A stretch of 64,000 nt of DNA from Anderseniella sp963698275 (GTDB lineage Bacteria; Pseudomonadota; Alphaproteobacteria; Rhizobiales; Aestuariivirgaceae), in the NCBI GenBank assembly GCA_963698275.1, contig CAVOQE010000009.1, forward strand, positions 186,001 to 250,000. The letters run 5' to 3'. Position 1 is the stretch's first letter; every line of letters starts with the position of its first letter. The notes below the pieces were generated by a model. That model was not told the DNA's origin. It did not search any database and saw only the letters and a program-made list of their open reading frames with translations. The position numbers and the translations under genes are program-made. This document shows, piece by piece, positions 1 to 8,684 of the stretch.

Positions 1-855
1 GCCCAGCAGAAGGTCGAGGCGCGCAATTTCGATGCCCGCAAGAACATCCTGAAATTCGACGATGTGATGAATGACCAGCGCAAGGTTATCTTCGAACAGC
101 GCATCGACATCATGAACGGCAACGAGATTTCCGGCACCGTGGACGATATGCGCCATGAAGTGGTGGATTCAACCGTGTTGGAGTTCATTCCGCCAAGTGC
201 CTACCCTGAACAATGGCGGTCAACTGAACTGCGCGACAAACTGCGCGAAGTTGTGGCAATCGATTTCCCCATTGAAGACTGGGCCGACGAAGAAGGTATT
301 GCGGATGAGGAAATCCGTGAACGGGTGACGGAAGCCGTCGATAATCTTTATGCCGAAAAGCGCGAGAAGTACGGCGCTGAGATCATGGAGTATATCGAAA
401 AGGAAGTGTTGCTGCGCTCGCTGGATCAGTTGTGGCGCGAACACATCATTACCCTGGAGCATTTGCGCCAGGCGGTTCAGTTGCGTGGCTATGGCCAGCG
501 CGACCCGCTTAACGAATACAAGACTGAAGGTTTCACGCTGTTTGAGCAGATGATCGTTCGTTTGCGCGCCATCGTGACCGGGCAACTTCTGCGGGTTGAA
601 GTCAGCCAGAACGGCGCTGATGACATGTTCCCTGATGACGAGGAACTGCCAGACATGTTCATCGAGGATTTCGATGAGCACGGCAATGAATTGCCGCCTG
701 GAACAGTGCTGTCCGCCGCGATCTCTCCATCGCCGGATCAGCCCGAAGGCTTCAACCTGGAAGATCCGGCAACCTGGGGACCCGTGGGGCGCAATCAGGC
801 GTGTCCCTGCGGATCAGGCAAAAAGTTCAAGCACTGTCACGGGGCCTTTGTTTGA
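1..855 (+). CDS. secA: Preprotein translocase subunit SecA, C-terminal part (5' end outside the window)
   Basis: The ATPase motor that drives preproteins through SecYEG at the inner membrane. The frame is open from base 1, so only about the last 284 residues are present. They begin in the helical scaffold domain (KNILKFDDVMNDQRKVIFEQR is the SecA-typical run, abbreviated here), continue through the wing/scaffold segment containing RSLDQLWREHI, pass a variable acidic linker rich in Asp and Glu, and end in the zinc-binding tail CPCGSGKKFKHCHG, which binds SecB and phospholipid. The tail cysteines and histidine are all present, so the 3' end is intact. The next gene starts at or within its stop codon, suggesting translational coupling to an envelope enzyme. 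Identification is firm; only the N-terminal part cannot be judged. Confidence 0.97.
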   Translation, partial: AQQKVEARNFDARKNILKFDDVMNDQRKVIFEQRIDIMNGNEISGTVDDMRHEVVDSTVLEFIPPSAYPEQWRSTELRDKLREVVAIDFPIEDWADEEGIADEEIRERVTEAVDNLYAEKREKYGAEIMEYIEKEVLLRSLDQLWREHIITLEHLRQAVQLRGYGQRDPLNEYKTEGFTLFEQMIVRLRAIVTGQLLRVEVSQNGADDMFPDDEELPDMFIEDFDEHGNELPPGTVLSAAISPSPDQPEGFNLEDPATWGPVGRNQACPCGSGKKFKHCHGAFV

Positions 856-2036
856 GGAAACGGTCAGGCATAACCAGACGGCACCTTGTTACAGGCATCA
901 CTGCCAGCGCCTGCCTGATTGTGACGGCCGCAACCGCTTTTGCCGCCAGCTCTCCGTCTCACCGCAAGAGGCTGTTGGCAGCGAACCCGAAGCCGGTACC
1001 GCCGTTTACACCTATTCAAGCCCCCTCCACGGCTGAAACGCTGCAGGTGCTGATATCGATCAAGAAGCAGTCCATGCAGGTCTTTTCGGGCCAGCGTCAG
1101 ATCGGCTTCAGCCCGATTTCTTCCGGTAAGCCCGGCAAGGAAACCCCGCACGGCATTTTCTCGGTGTTGCGCAAGCACAAGTTTCGCTGGTCCAATCTGT
1201 ATGTGCGCGAGCCCATGCCGTTCATGCAGCGTCTGACCTGGAGCGGTATCGCGCTGCATGCTGGCGAATTGCCGGGTTACCCGGCTTCGCATGGATGCGT
1301 GCGGATGCCTGACGAATTCGCCAAACAGCTGTTTGACCTGGAAACCAGCGACCGGCACGTGATCATTGCCGATACACCGGCAACCCCGGTTGGTGTGGAA
1401 CATGCCGGCCTGCTGAAACCTGCCTCCATGGTGCAGACAAGCAAATATGCAACGCTGACCTCACAGCCGCCATTGCGGGTTTTGCTTACCCGCCTGACCG
1501 GCCGCGAAAAAACCCTCAATGGCCAGAAAATCCTGAACAAACTCGGATTTGAGGCCGGTACGCCGGATGGCTATGTGGGCCGCAAGACCTGGCGGGCCAT
1601 TCACAATTTCCAGAAATCGGCCGGGTTGCCGGCAAACGGCGTTCTCAACGACGCAACCTATCACGCACTGCGGTCATCCAATGGCGCAGAAGACTATCCG
1701 GAAGGTCATCTTTATGTGCGCCAGGGCTACAAGCCCTTGTTTGATATCGCCATCCCGCTCAAAAACGCTGAACAACCACTGGGCGCGCATTTGCTGACCT
1801 TGCCGGAAGATCATGGTGATAGAAGCAAGCCACAATGGCTGTCGGTCAGCCTCGAACACGAAACCTCCAGGGCCGGGCTGGATGCGTTTTTGCGCTTTAC
1901 CATTCCCGACGATGTGCGCCACCGCATTGAATATCGGCTCGGGGCCCATTCTTCCGTCGCCATTTCCGACACCGGTCTCGGACCGGAAACCGGCAAGGGC
2001 ACCGACTTCATCGTCGTCACCAAACACTACAGTTGA
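852..2036 (+). CDS. L,D-transpeptidase (YkuD) with peptidoglycan-binding domain
   Basis: Predicted periplasmic L,D-transpeptidase that forms 3-3 peptidoglycan cross-links or anchors proteins to the wall. The YkuD domain (about residues 55-165 from the chosen start) carries the catalytic run ALHAGELPGYPASHGCVRM, with the nucleophile Cys in SHGC and the upstream His. A PG_binding_1-like segment follows (LNGQKILNKLGFEAG ... GYVGRKTWRAIHNFQK, roughly residues 220-275), then a C-terminal domain of unknown role. A TTG at 852 overlapping the secA stop gives an N-terminus RKRSGITRRH followed by a hydrophobic signal sequence ending AFA/AS, about 394 residues. The frame is also open from 801, but those extra residues overlap the SecA zinc tail and lack signal character. 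The fold and function call is firm; the start is inferred. Confidence 0.88.
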   Translation: MRKRSGITRRHLVTGITASACLIVTAATAFAASSPSHRKRLLAANPKPVPPFTPIQAPSTAETLQVLISIKKQSMQVFSGQRQIGFSPISSGKPGKETPHGIFSVLRKHKFRWSNLYVREPMPFMQRLTWSGIALHAGELPGYPASHGCVRMPDEFAKQLFDLETSDRHVIIADTPATPVGVEHAGLLKPASMVQTSKYATLTSQPPLRVLLTRLTGREKTLNGQKILNKLGFEAGTPDGYVGRKTWRAIHNFQKSAGLPANGVLNDATYHALRSSNGAEDYPEGHLYVRQGYKPLFDIAIPLKNAEQPLGAHLLTLPEDHGDRSKPQWLSVSLEHETSRAGLDAFLRFTIPDDVRHRIEYRLGAHSSVAISDTGLGPETGKGTDFIVVTKHYS

Positions 2037-2095
2037 TGCACAGGCGAATTTAGCAGGTTGGCAAATACGCCACAGTTGTTAACTTGCAGCCAATC

Positions 2096-3889
2096 ATGAC
2101 CAACGAACAAATCATCCTCTTCACCATCATGGGCAGCGTACTCGGACTTTTGGTCTGGGGACGCATCCGCTATGACCTCGTGGCATTTTCCGCTCTTGCG
2201 CTGGCGGTCATTGTCGGCGTGGTCGACAAGGACACCGCCTTTGCCGGCTTCGGCCACCCGGCCGTCATCATCATTGCACTGGTGCTGATTGTATCACGGG
2301 CCCTGTCGCAATCGGGTGCGGTCGACCTGCTTACGCGCAATATCATCTCTGCCCAGCGCGGTATGAAGGCCCATATTGCCATCATGGGACTGGTCGGTGG
2401 CGCTCTGTCGGCCTTCATGAACAATGTCGCAGCGCTCGCCTTGTTGATGCCGGTCGACATGCAGGCCGCGGACAAGGCTAAAAGATCTCGTGCCGCGACG
2501 CTGATGCCATTGTCGTTCGCCACCATTCTGGGCGGCATGGTCACTCTGATCGGTACGCCGACCAACATCGTCATCGCCCAGTTCAGGGGCAACGCGACAT
2601 ATAACGGCCAGCCGATTGGCGACTCATACTCCATGTTCGACTTTGCACCTGTCGGACTGGCATGTGCTGCAGTTGGCCTTGTCTACATTGCGTTTGTTGG
2701 CTGGCGTTTCATCCCCCAGGACAAGGCCCGTTCGGAGTCCGCTGCCGAGCTTGAGAACCTCGATGGTTATGTAATGGAAGTACAGGTTCCCGAAAATTCA
2801 CCTGCAATTGGCCAGAAGGTTCGCGACCTGCTTCCGGCGGCGGATGAAAATGAGGTCTACATTCTGGGCTTGATCCGGCGCGGAGAACGCCTGCCGGGGT
2901 CCGCGCGCGGAGTGGAAATACGCAAAGGCGATATTCTGGTTGTTGAAGCCGGTCCGGAAAGCCTTGAGCAGTTTTCCAACGCGCTGAAACTCTCTTATTC
3001 GTCCTCGTCCAGGCACAAGGGAGCCCTGACCGGCACACTTGCCATGACCGAAGCCGTCGTCACCTCCGGCTCCAGGCTGGAAGGACGCTCTGCCCGTGAC
3101 GTGAGGCTATTGAACCGGCAGCAGACCATGCTGCTTGGCGTAGCGCGCGAAGGCCGCCCGTTTCGAGAACGGGTCAGGCAACTGGAGCTCAAGGCCGGTG
3201 ACGTGCTGTTGCTGATGGGCGACAAGGAAGCCTTGCCTGATGTCGTGCAATGGCTCGGGTGCCTGCCGCTGGCCGAACGCGGGCTGCAGGTCACGCAGCG
3301 CGAAAAAGCCGGCTTTTCCATTGCGATATTCGCCATTGCCATCATCGCAGCCAGCCTCGGCCTGGTTTACCTGCCGGTTGCACTTGCTGCCTGCGTGGCG
3401 ATTTATGCCCTGCTCAAGGTCGTAACCCCGTCACAGATCTACGAGTCCATCGAATGGCCGGTGATTGTACTGCTGGCCTCATTGATCCCGATTGGCGCTG
3501 CCATAGAAACCTCGGGCGGCACGATACTGATTGCCAATGCCATCGTCGATATCACCGGCGGCTGGCCGGCATGGGCGGTGCTGCTGCTGCTTATGGCGGT
3601 CACCATGACCTTGTCGGACGTCCTGAACAATGTGGCGACCGTGCTGGTGGCCGCCCCGGTTGCAATCAAGATTGCCGAGCAGTTGAATGTCAACCCCGAC
3701 GCTATGCTGATGGGTGTCGCGGTTTCTGCAAGCTGTGCCTTCCTGACCCCCATCGGTCACAAGAACAACACCATCATCATGGGACCGGGCGGCTATCGTT
3801 TTGGGGATTACTGGCCAATGGGCCTGCCGCTGGAGATCATTATCCTGGCAGTTGGTTTGCCCATGATCCTGATCGTCTGGCCGCTTTAG
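2096..3889 (+). CDS. SLC13/CitT-type permease with two RCK_C (TrkA-C) domains
   Basis: Predicted inner-membrane transporter of the divalent anion:Na+ symporter (SLC13/ArsB-like) superfamily, about 597 residues. An N-terminal half of five to six membrane segments (containing AFMNNVAALALLMPV and LIGTPTNIVIA, the conserved SNT-like and GTPTN motifs) is followed by two cytoplasmic TrkA-C regulatory domains (about residues 205-290 and 305-385, each ending with a phrase such as KGDILVVEAG or KAGDVLLLMGD). A second membrane half then repeats the NNVATVLVAAPVAIKIA and TPIGHKNNTI motifs. Such proteins move dicarboxylates, sulfate or other anions; the substrate is not readable from the sequence. ATG 2096 is preferred over an upstream TTG at 2084. 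No partner gene adjoins it. Confidence 0.88.
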   Translation: MTNEQIILFTIMGSVLGLLVWGRIRYDLVAFSALALAVIVGVVDKDTAFAGFGHPAVIIIALVLIVSRALSQSGAVDLLTRNIISAQRGMKAHIAIMGLVGGALSAFMNNVAALALLMPVDMQAADKAKRSRAATLMPLSFATILGGMVTLIGTPTNIVIAQFRGNATYNGQPIGDSYSMFDFAPVGLACAAVGLVYIAFVGWRFIPQDKARSESAAELENLDGYVMEVQVPENSPAIGQKVRDLLPAADENEVYILGLIRRGERLPGSARGVEIRKGDILVVEAGPESLEQFSNALKLSYSSSSRHKGALTGTLAMTEAVVTSGSRLEGRSARDVRLLNRQQTMLLGVAREGRPFRERVRQLELKAGDVLLLMGDKEALPDVVQWLGCLPLAERGLQVTQREKAGFSIAIFAIAIIAASLGLVYLPVALAACVAIYALLKVVTPSQIYESIEWPVIVLLASLIPIGAAIETSGGTILIANAIVDITGGWPAWAVLLLLMAVTMTLSDVLNNVATVLVAAPVAIKIAEQLNVNPDAMLMGVAVSASCAFLTPIGHKNNTIIMGPGGYRFGDYWPMGLPLEIIILAVGLPMILIVWPL

Positions 3890-4064
3890 GAACCAGTGGC
3901 CCGCTCCTATCGAAGTGCTTCTCAAAGAAAATCTGTGAAAACACGCGGTTCAAAATCAGGATCAGCGATGTTTTTCTTTAGATAAGTTTTATCTATTCTG
4001 AAATACAAAATACACGAATTCGATATACGTTTTTTGCTGTTGTTGTCGAGTGAAAGATATTTCC

Positions 4065-4355
4065 ATGACCAAGCAAGCAAATACCAAATTTCAGTTTCAG
4101 GAAAGACGCCGTTCCGGGCGCAGAAGCGTGCGGATCGGTGCAAATGCCATAATTGCCAATCCAGAGGCAACGATCGATTGCATGATACTTGATTTTTCTG
4201 ATTCAGGCGCGAAATTGCAGATGACAGACGTTGACATCATTACCGCTCGTTTCAAACTGTTCGTACCCGATATCGACCACATATATGAGTGCGAGGTTGT
4301 TTGGCGTGATGGCCAGAACGTGGGCGTAAAATTTGCGAACAGCATGTCTTTGTAA
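4065..4355 (+). CDS. PilZ-domain protein
   Basis: Small (96-residue) single-domain PilZ protein, a predicted cyclic-di-GMP receptor. The two binding motifs are visible: an Arg-rich RRRSGRRSVR stretch supplying the RxxxR motif near residue 15, and DFSDSGAKL supplying the D/NxSxxG motif near residue 47. It ends with the usual beta strands (VVWRDGQNVGVKF). The target process cannot be inferred because it is a stand-alone gene. ATG 4065 is chosen; an in-frame GTG lies at 4050. The upstream 100 bp is clearly AT-richer than its surroundings and probably contains the promoter. It runs convergent to the YafK-like gene. Confidence 0.85.
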   Translation: MTKQANTKFQFQERRRSGRRSVRIGANAIIANPEATIDCMILDFSDSGAKLQMTDVDIITARFKLFVPDIDHIYECEVVWRDGQNVGVKFANSMSL

Positions 4356-4489
4356 GACGTCGTTCAACACTGTGGAAGCACATGACCGCTTCGGCTCACC
4401 CACAGACCATGATCCCGTGAGTTTCCAGATAACCTGCAGGTAGCGCAGCATCAACGCCGCTGAAGGCCGGGTCCTGCTTGGCCTGCGCC

Positions 4490-5314
4490 CTATTTCCACT
4501 CACCGGCCCGCCAGCCGCGAATCAGCTGTGGCGCGAGCGGGTCTGCAGATGCCTGCTGCACCTCAAACTCCGGCGGCACGCTTATATTGTACGGCATGAA
4601 CACATAGCGTTGCTGCTTGACACCCACCGTTGGTGGCTGGCGCGTCTGCTCGAAATAGTCATATCCGACTTTCAGGTCGCGCCAGTAAGGCTCGTGCGGA
4701 TGGCCGGCATAACGCAACAGGTTCTGTTCGCTCATGCGAAACGGAAAAGCATGCACGGGGAACTCTTTCTGGCCATACAGAAAGGCTTCACGCGCCAGCG
4801 AGAACAATTCCTTGATATGCTCATCCGTGATCGCATAGCAACCTGCCGACCGGCATCCGCCATGCACCATCAGGTGAGTGCCGGTCCGACCAAGAGATTT
4901 GTCAAACGCGTTGGGAAAGCCGAGATTGAACGACAAATAATAATCCGATTTCGGATTCATCTGGCGTTGCGACACCATATAGAAACCTTCCGGTGCCTGC
5001 CGGTCGCCTTCCTTGAATTTCGGCCCCAGCACGCCGGACCGGCTGCAGATGTCATAAGTGCGAAACAGCACATGGGGTCCATAGGCCTGCTGCAACCAGA
5101 CTTCCATCTGGTTTTCTTCCTTGAACACGCGGACAAGGAGTGGCGCACCGACCTTCAGATTGTTCCTGTGCAGATCAGCCATGACCTTGGGAGACAACGG
5201 CTCCAGCGCCTTGTCAGTGCCACTGCAGGCAGACAGCGCAACCAGCGACGTTAAACCGGCGGCGCAAAAGCCACGGCGCGTCAATTCTGTCTTGAATGTC
5301 TTGTCACTGTTCAT
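4490..5314 (-). CDS. YafK-like L,D-transpeptidase family lipoprotein (copy 1)
   Basis: Predicted periplasmic L,D-transpeptidase-fold enzyme of the YafK/ErfK-like group (274 residues from ATG 5314; a TTG at 5329 is also in frame). The N-terminus TRRGFCAAGLTSLVALSAC combines a twin-arginine-like pair with a lipobox (LSAC, Cys about residue 30), suggesting an exported lipoprotein. The catalytic region MVHGGCRSAGCYAI has the His and Cys nucleophile; APEGFY and LSFNLGFPN are typical of YafK proteins. In enterobacteria YafK-type (DpaA) enzymes act on Lpp-peptidoglycan links; the exact reaction here is unknown. It lies directly downstream of a close paralogue, 66 bp apart on the same strand, which points to tandem duplication. 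Confidence 0.85.
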   Translation of the reverse strand: MNSDKTFKTELTRRGFCAAGLTSLVALSACSGTDKALEPLSPKVMADLHRNNLKVGAPLLVRVFKEENQMEVWLQQAYGPHVLFRTYDICSRSGVLGPKFKEGDRQAPEGFYMVSQRQMNPKSDYYLSFNLGFPNAFDKSLGRTGTHLMVHGGCRSAGCYAITDEHIKELFSLAREAFLYGQKEFPVHAFPFRMSEQNLLRYAGHPHEPYWRDLKVGYDYFEQTRQPPTVGVKQQRYVFMPYNISVPPEFEVQQASADPLAPQLIRGWRAGEWK

Positions 5315-5380
5315 TTTCGACAAACCCAATTTTCAAAACCGTCCTCACATCTTCTATTGTGAAGCACCACACGCTAACGC

Positions 5381-6106
5381 TCAATTAACCACGTAGGATT
5401 TATCTGCAAACCGTACACGCGGCACTTCGCGCTCACGCTCAAAAACATCATAGCCCTGCTTCAGCATTGCCCAGAAATCATGCCACTTCGTGCCCTTGTG
5501 CCGGTCAAGGGCGGCTTGTTCCAGCCGGAACGGGAAAGCATGCACCCGCACGGACTGCTGGCCATTGTCGAGAGCGGCTTCCACCAACCTGTAAATCACT
5601 TCAACCTGATGGTCACGCACGGCATAACACCCGATCGATGAGCACCCGCCGTGCACCATGAGAAAAGACCCGGTGCGGCCAAGCGAGCGGTCATAACGGT
5701 TGGGGAAACCGAGATTGAACGAAAGATGATGCCGGCTGTTAGGGTTCAACCGGCCCTTCGTCACCGTGTAAAATCCTTCCGGCGACTGCTTGTCGCCTTC
5801 CTTAAGCTTCGGCCCCAGACCACCTGACCAGTTACAGATTTCAACCGTCCGGTACAGTTCCCATCCGTTTTTGCCTTTCAACCACAGTTCAAGCTCCGAG
5901 CTTTGCTTGAAAATGCGAATGAAGACCGGCATGCCGGGTTTCAGTTGCCGAGCGTCCAGTTCCGCCCATGCCAGTTTTCTGAATGCTTCAGGATCGGGGG
6001 AGCGCAATTTTTCCACGATACGGGTCTCCTCGCCGATGCGGTAAAGCGCATAGCCGGTGGACACCATGATCGCCAGCACCAGCATCAGTTTGAATAATCG
6101 CCGCAT
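5381..6106 (-). CDS. YafK-like L,D-transpeptidase family protein (copy 2)
   Basis: Paralogue of the neighbouring gene (241 residues). It starts with a membrane-anchor or uncleaved signal helix (LFKLMLVLAIMVSTGYALY) instead of a lipobox. The core is closely parallel to copy 1: a VFIRIFKQSSELELWL-type strand, GLGPKLKEGDKQSPEGFY, LSFNLGFPNRYDRSLGRTGS and the catalytic MVHGGCSSIGCYAV. It lacks the roughly 30-residue C-terminal extension of copy 1. Both copies keep the catalytic Cys and His, so both are probably active, one released to or tethered at the outer membrane and one anchored at the inner membrane (inference). It probably heads the two-gene unit. Confidence 0.85.
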   Translation of the reverse strand: MRRLFKLMLVLAIMVSTGYALYRIGEETRIVEKLRSPDPEAFRKLAWAELDARQLKPGMPVFIRIFKQSSELELWLKGKNGWELYRTVEICNWSGGLGPKLKEGDKQSPEGFYTVTKGRLNPNSRHHLSFNLGFPNRYDRSLGRTGSFLMVHGGCSSIGCYAVRDHQVEVIYRLVEAALDNGQQSVRVHAFPFRLEQAALDRHKGTKWHDFWAMLKQGYDVFEREREVPRVRFADKSYVVN

Positions 6107-6243
6107 AAATCCACGTAAGCGCCACTGTCATTGTTTCAACGGCAAGATCGCCGAGCAAAACGGCAAGTTTGCGGCGAATTGGTGAGAACAAAGGCGCAAT
6201 TGGTTGCGAACGGGTGTCACCGCTGCCGCGGTTCTGACCGGGT

Positions 6244-7203
6244 TCAGGTCGCCAGAGTGCGCCCGATCGCCAGGAATTTTTCCCGCCGCTGCTGACGCAC
6301 CTCATCCGCCGACATGTGCTTGAACGGCATCAGGGCAGTTGAAATCGCCTCCCTGACCGATTGCATGGCAGCATCACGTCCCCGGTGTGCGCCGCCGACC
6401 GGCTCGGGCACAATTGTATCAATGACACCGAGTTCCTTCAGGTGGGCTGCGGTAATACGCATGGCGGTCGCGGCTTCACTGGCGCGCGCTGAATCATGCC
6501 ATAAAATCGACGCGGCACCTTCCGGAGAAATGACTGAATAGATCGAGTGTTCAAGCATCAACACCGAATTTGCCGTTGCAATGGCGACGGCTCCGCCCGA
6601 TCCGCCTTCACCGATAATGGTCGAAATGATCGGGGTGCCCAGTCCAAGGCAGCAATCGGTGGACCGGGCAATGGCTTCAGCCTGGCCGCGCTCTTCCGCG
6701 CCAATGCCGGGATAGGCACCCGCCGTATCCACGAAAGTCAGCACCGGCAGGCCAAACCGCTGCGCCAGTTCCATCAGCCGAACTGCCTTGCGATAACCTT
6801 CCGGGCGTGCCATGCCGAAATTATGCTTCAGGCGCGATTTGGTATCCGCACCCTTTTCCTGGCCAATGACAACGACCGGTTCGCCTTCAAACCGCCCCAG
6901 GCCACCAAGAATCGCATCATCTTCGGCAAACTTCCGGTCTCCGGCAAGCGGCGTGAACTCGGTGATCAGGGCATCCAGATAATCCTGGGTATGCGGCCGG
7001 TCCGGGTGCCGGGCAACCTGGGTTTTCTGCCAGGGTTCAAGGTTCGAATAAAGCTCGGCAAGTGACTTTGAAAGCTTGCCTTCCAGTTGCTTCACTTCAT
7101 CTGCAATCGACACCGAGCCGTCATCGTCATTGATGGATTTCAACTCGGCGATCTTGCCTGCCAACTCGGCAATGCGTGTTTCAAAATCAAGAAATGTCTG
7201 CAT
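6244..7203 (-). CDS. accA: Acetyl-CoA carboxylase carboxyltransferase subunit alpha
   Basis: Cytoplasmic alpha subunit of the carboxyltransferase that, with AccD, moves CO2 from carboxybiotin to acetyl-CoA to make malonyl-CoA for fatty acid synthesis. The 319-residue length is normal. Seen in order: N-terminal coiled region (FLDFETRIAELAGKIAELK), WQKTQVARHPDRPHTQDYL, GGLGRFEGEPVVVIGQEKG, FVDTAGAYPGIGAEERGQAEAIA and IIGEGGSGGAVAIATAN, all classical AccA motifs. It sits just downstream of xerD on the same strand (gap about 130 bp). No accD or accBC genes are in the window. Confidence 0.97.
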   Translation of the reverse strand: MQTFLDFETRIAELAGKIAELKSINDDDGSVSIADEVKQLEGKLSKSLAELYSNLEPWQKTQVARHPDRPHTQDYLDALITEFTPLAGDRKFAEDDAILGGLGRFEGEPVVVIGQEKGADTKSRLKHNFGMARPEGYRKAVRLMELAQRFGLPVLTFVDTAGAYPGIGAEERGQAEAIARSTDCCLGLGTPIISTIIGEGGSGGAVAIATANSVLMLEHSIYSVISPEGAASILWHDSARASEAATAMRITAAHLKELGVIDTIVPEPVGGAHRGRDAAMQSVREAISTALMPFKHMSADEVRQQRREKFLAIGRTLAT

Positions 7204-7332
7204 GTTTCACATGATGCGCAACTGCTCGAACCGCAGTGACCGCCCTCGCCTGAGCCGGATTGATTATGGACTGCAAACTGGCGTTACGCCGATACGATGT
7301 CAACCTGCTAATTATTGTCTACAAAGCGCAAC

Positions 7333-8313
7333 TTACAGGTTGAGCGGGTGATGACTTTCAACCGCTTCACGCAATTTTTCCGGCATCACATGTGTATAAA
7401 TCTGTGTTGTTGAAATATCTGCGTGACCCAGCATCTGCTGAACCGACCTCAAATCTGCTCCGCCCTGCAGCAAATGACTGGCGAATGCATGGCGTACAAC
7501 GTGGGGAGACACAGTGTCCGCATCAAGCCCGGCGAGCCCCGCCAGGTGCTTCAGCATCAGCGCAAAATGCTGGCGTGTCAGGTGTTTCTGCTTGCCGCCG
7601 GATGCAAACAGGAATTGCGCCGGCTCAAGATGCACAATGTCCGCTGCCTGCTTCACGGTGTCCATATATGCGTTGATTGCCGCGCGTGCGGCCGGCGACA
7701 GCGGCACCAGCCGTTCCCGGCCGCCCTTGCCGCGCACTGTGATAAACCTGTCATCACCCGAAACCATGCCGACCGTCAGGCTGACCAGTTCCGACACCCG
7801 CAGTCCGGTTGCGTACAAGACCTCCGTCAGGCACACCATGCGCAGCGCTTTCAGCCGCGCCTTGCCGCGCGCGCTTGACGCCTGTTCACGTGCTGCCACC
7901 AGGAGTTTTTCCGCCTGTCGCACACTCATTGTCTTAGGCAGGGTGCGTGCCTTGCGCGGTGCTGCAATGCCACCTGCAGGATCATCATCCACAATGCCTT
8001 CGGCGTAGGCAAACTTGTGCAATTGCCGGGCAGCAGACAATCTGCGGGCAATGGTTGATTTGGCCAGTCCTTCTGCCTGTAATTCACTCAGCCAGGCACG
8101 GACTTCATCGCTGCCCGCAGCACCCAGGCCACAGCCACGCCTGGTCAGGAAATCGCTGTAATGTTCAAGGTCACGGGCATAGGCTGCAAGAGTGTTTCTG
8201 GATGCACCGCGTTCGGCACTCATCATTTCAAGAAACAATGCAACGACCCGGCCGCCTGTAATGGTTGCGTCTGGATCCAGACCATTATCTCTGTCAGTTT
8301 TCGAAGACACCAT
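7333..8313 (-). CDS. xerD: Tyrosine recombinase XerD
   Basis: Site-specific recombinase that, with XerC, resolves chromosome dimers at dif. It is 326 residues, with an N-terminal SAM-like core-binding domain (LFLEMMSAERGASRNTLAAYARDL) and a catalytic domain carrying the full set: Arg in ATGLRVSEL, Lys in GKGGRERLVPL, His-x-x-Arg in HVVRHAFASHLL, His in LGHADIS and the nucleophile Tyr in TTQIYTHV. The genomic setting (beside aroK and accA) is the chromosomal core location seen in Rhizobiales, not a mobile-element integrase. Its start overlaps by 20 bp the end of a conserved-looking tiny membrane protein gene, suggesting coupling. Confidence 0.93.
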   Translation of the reverse strand: MVSSKTDRDNGLDPDATITGGRVVALFLEMMSAERGASRNTLAAYARDLEHYSDFLTRRGCGLGAAGSDEVRAWLSELQAEGLAKSTIARRLSAARQLHKFAYAEGIVDDDPAGGIAAPRKARTLPKTMSVRQAEKLLVAAREQASSARGKARLKALRMVCLTEVLYATGLRVSELVSLTVGMVSGDDRFITVRGKGGRERLVPLSPAARAAINAYMDTVKQAADIVHLEPAQFLFASGGKQKHLTRQHFALMLKHLAGLAGLDADTVSPHVVRHAFASHLLQGGADLRSVQQMLGHADISTTQIYTHVMPEKLREAVESHHPLNL

Positions 8314-8434
8314 TGGAAAGCTGCTTCACCACTTCTTGCTGCTCGGGCGGGAAATTGGCCAGGCCCCAGACTGCGCCATACCCGGCACCAGCCAAGCACA
8401 GTACGATTAACAGAAAGCGAAGACTGTCAGGCAT
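8294..8434 (-). CDS. Small single-span membrane protein upstream of xerD
   Basis: A 46-residue ORF starting MPDSLRFLLIVLCLAGAGYG with one hydrophobic helix and a polar tail (PPEQQEVVKQL). Its 3' end overlaps the xerD start by 20 bp in another frame. The pattern of a tiny one-helix protein between aroK and xerD recurs in Rhizobiales as far as I recall; no function is known to me. A longer in-frame start at 8500 is open but adds a run without membrane or coding character, so ATG 8434 is preferred. No strong ribosome-binding site is visible. Confidence 0.6.
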   Translation of the reverse strand: MPDSLRFLLIVLCLAGAGYGAVWGLANFPPEQQEVVKQLSNGVFEN

Positions 8435-8684
8435 GACGGATAATATGTTCCTCAAACAGATAGTTAGGATTTGTTCTCTGCGACCTGCAATGTGCAACAA
8501 ACCGGGCTAAATCGCAAAGTGTTTGCGCGCCGCCGGCTTGCCGCCGTAACGGGTCCGTATCATTGAAGCGGTTTGCACCTTGCTGAAATCACGCATGTTC
8601 TATGGCATCAATTGTGATTTTCTCCTAAAACAGGAAAAACCGAGAGCCAATGAAGCTCAATACCTGAATTGGGTTCAAACACCA

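Noticed and set aside
4478..5254. 258-codon open frame on the plus strand opposite the YafK-like gene
   Set aside because: It mirrors the real gene, has no start signal and shows no domain; the minus-strand frame has signal peptide and catalytic motifs.
7333..8313. Phage or island integrase
   Set aside because: Length, motifs and neighbourhood are those of chromosomal XerD; no other mobile-element genes adjoin it.
8580..8684. N-terminal extension of AroK
   Set aside because: Adds 35 residues of non-conserved character; the GTG at 8685 places the P-loop where shikimate kinases have it.
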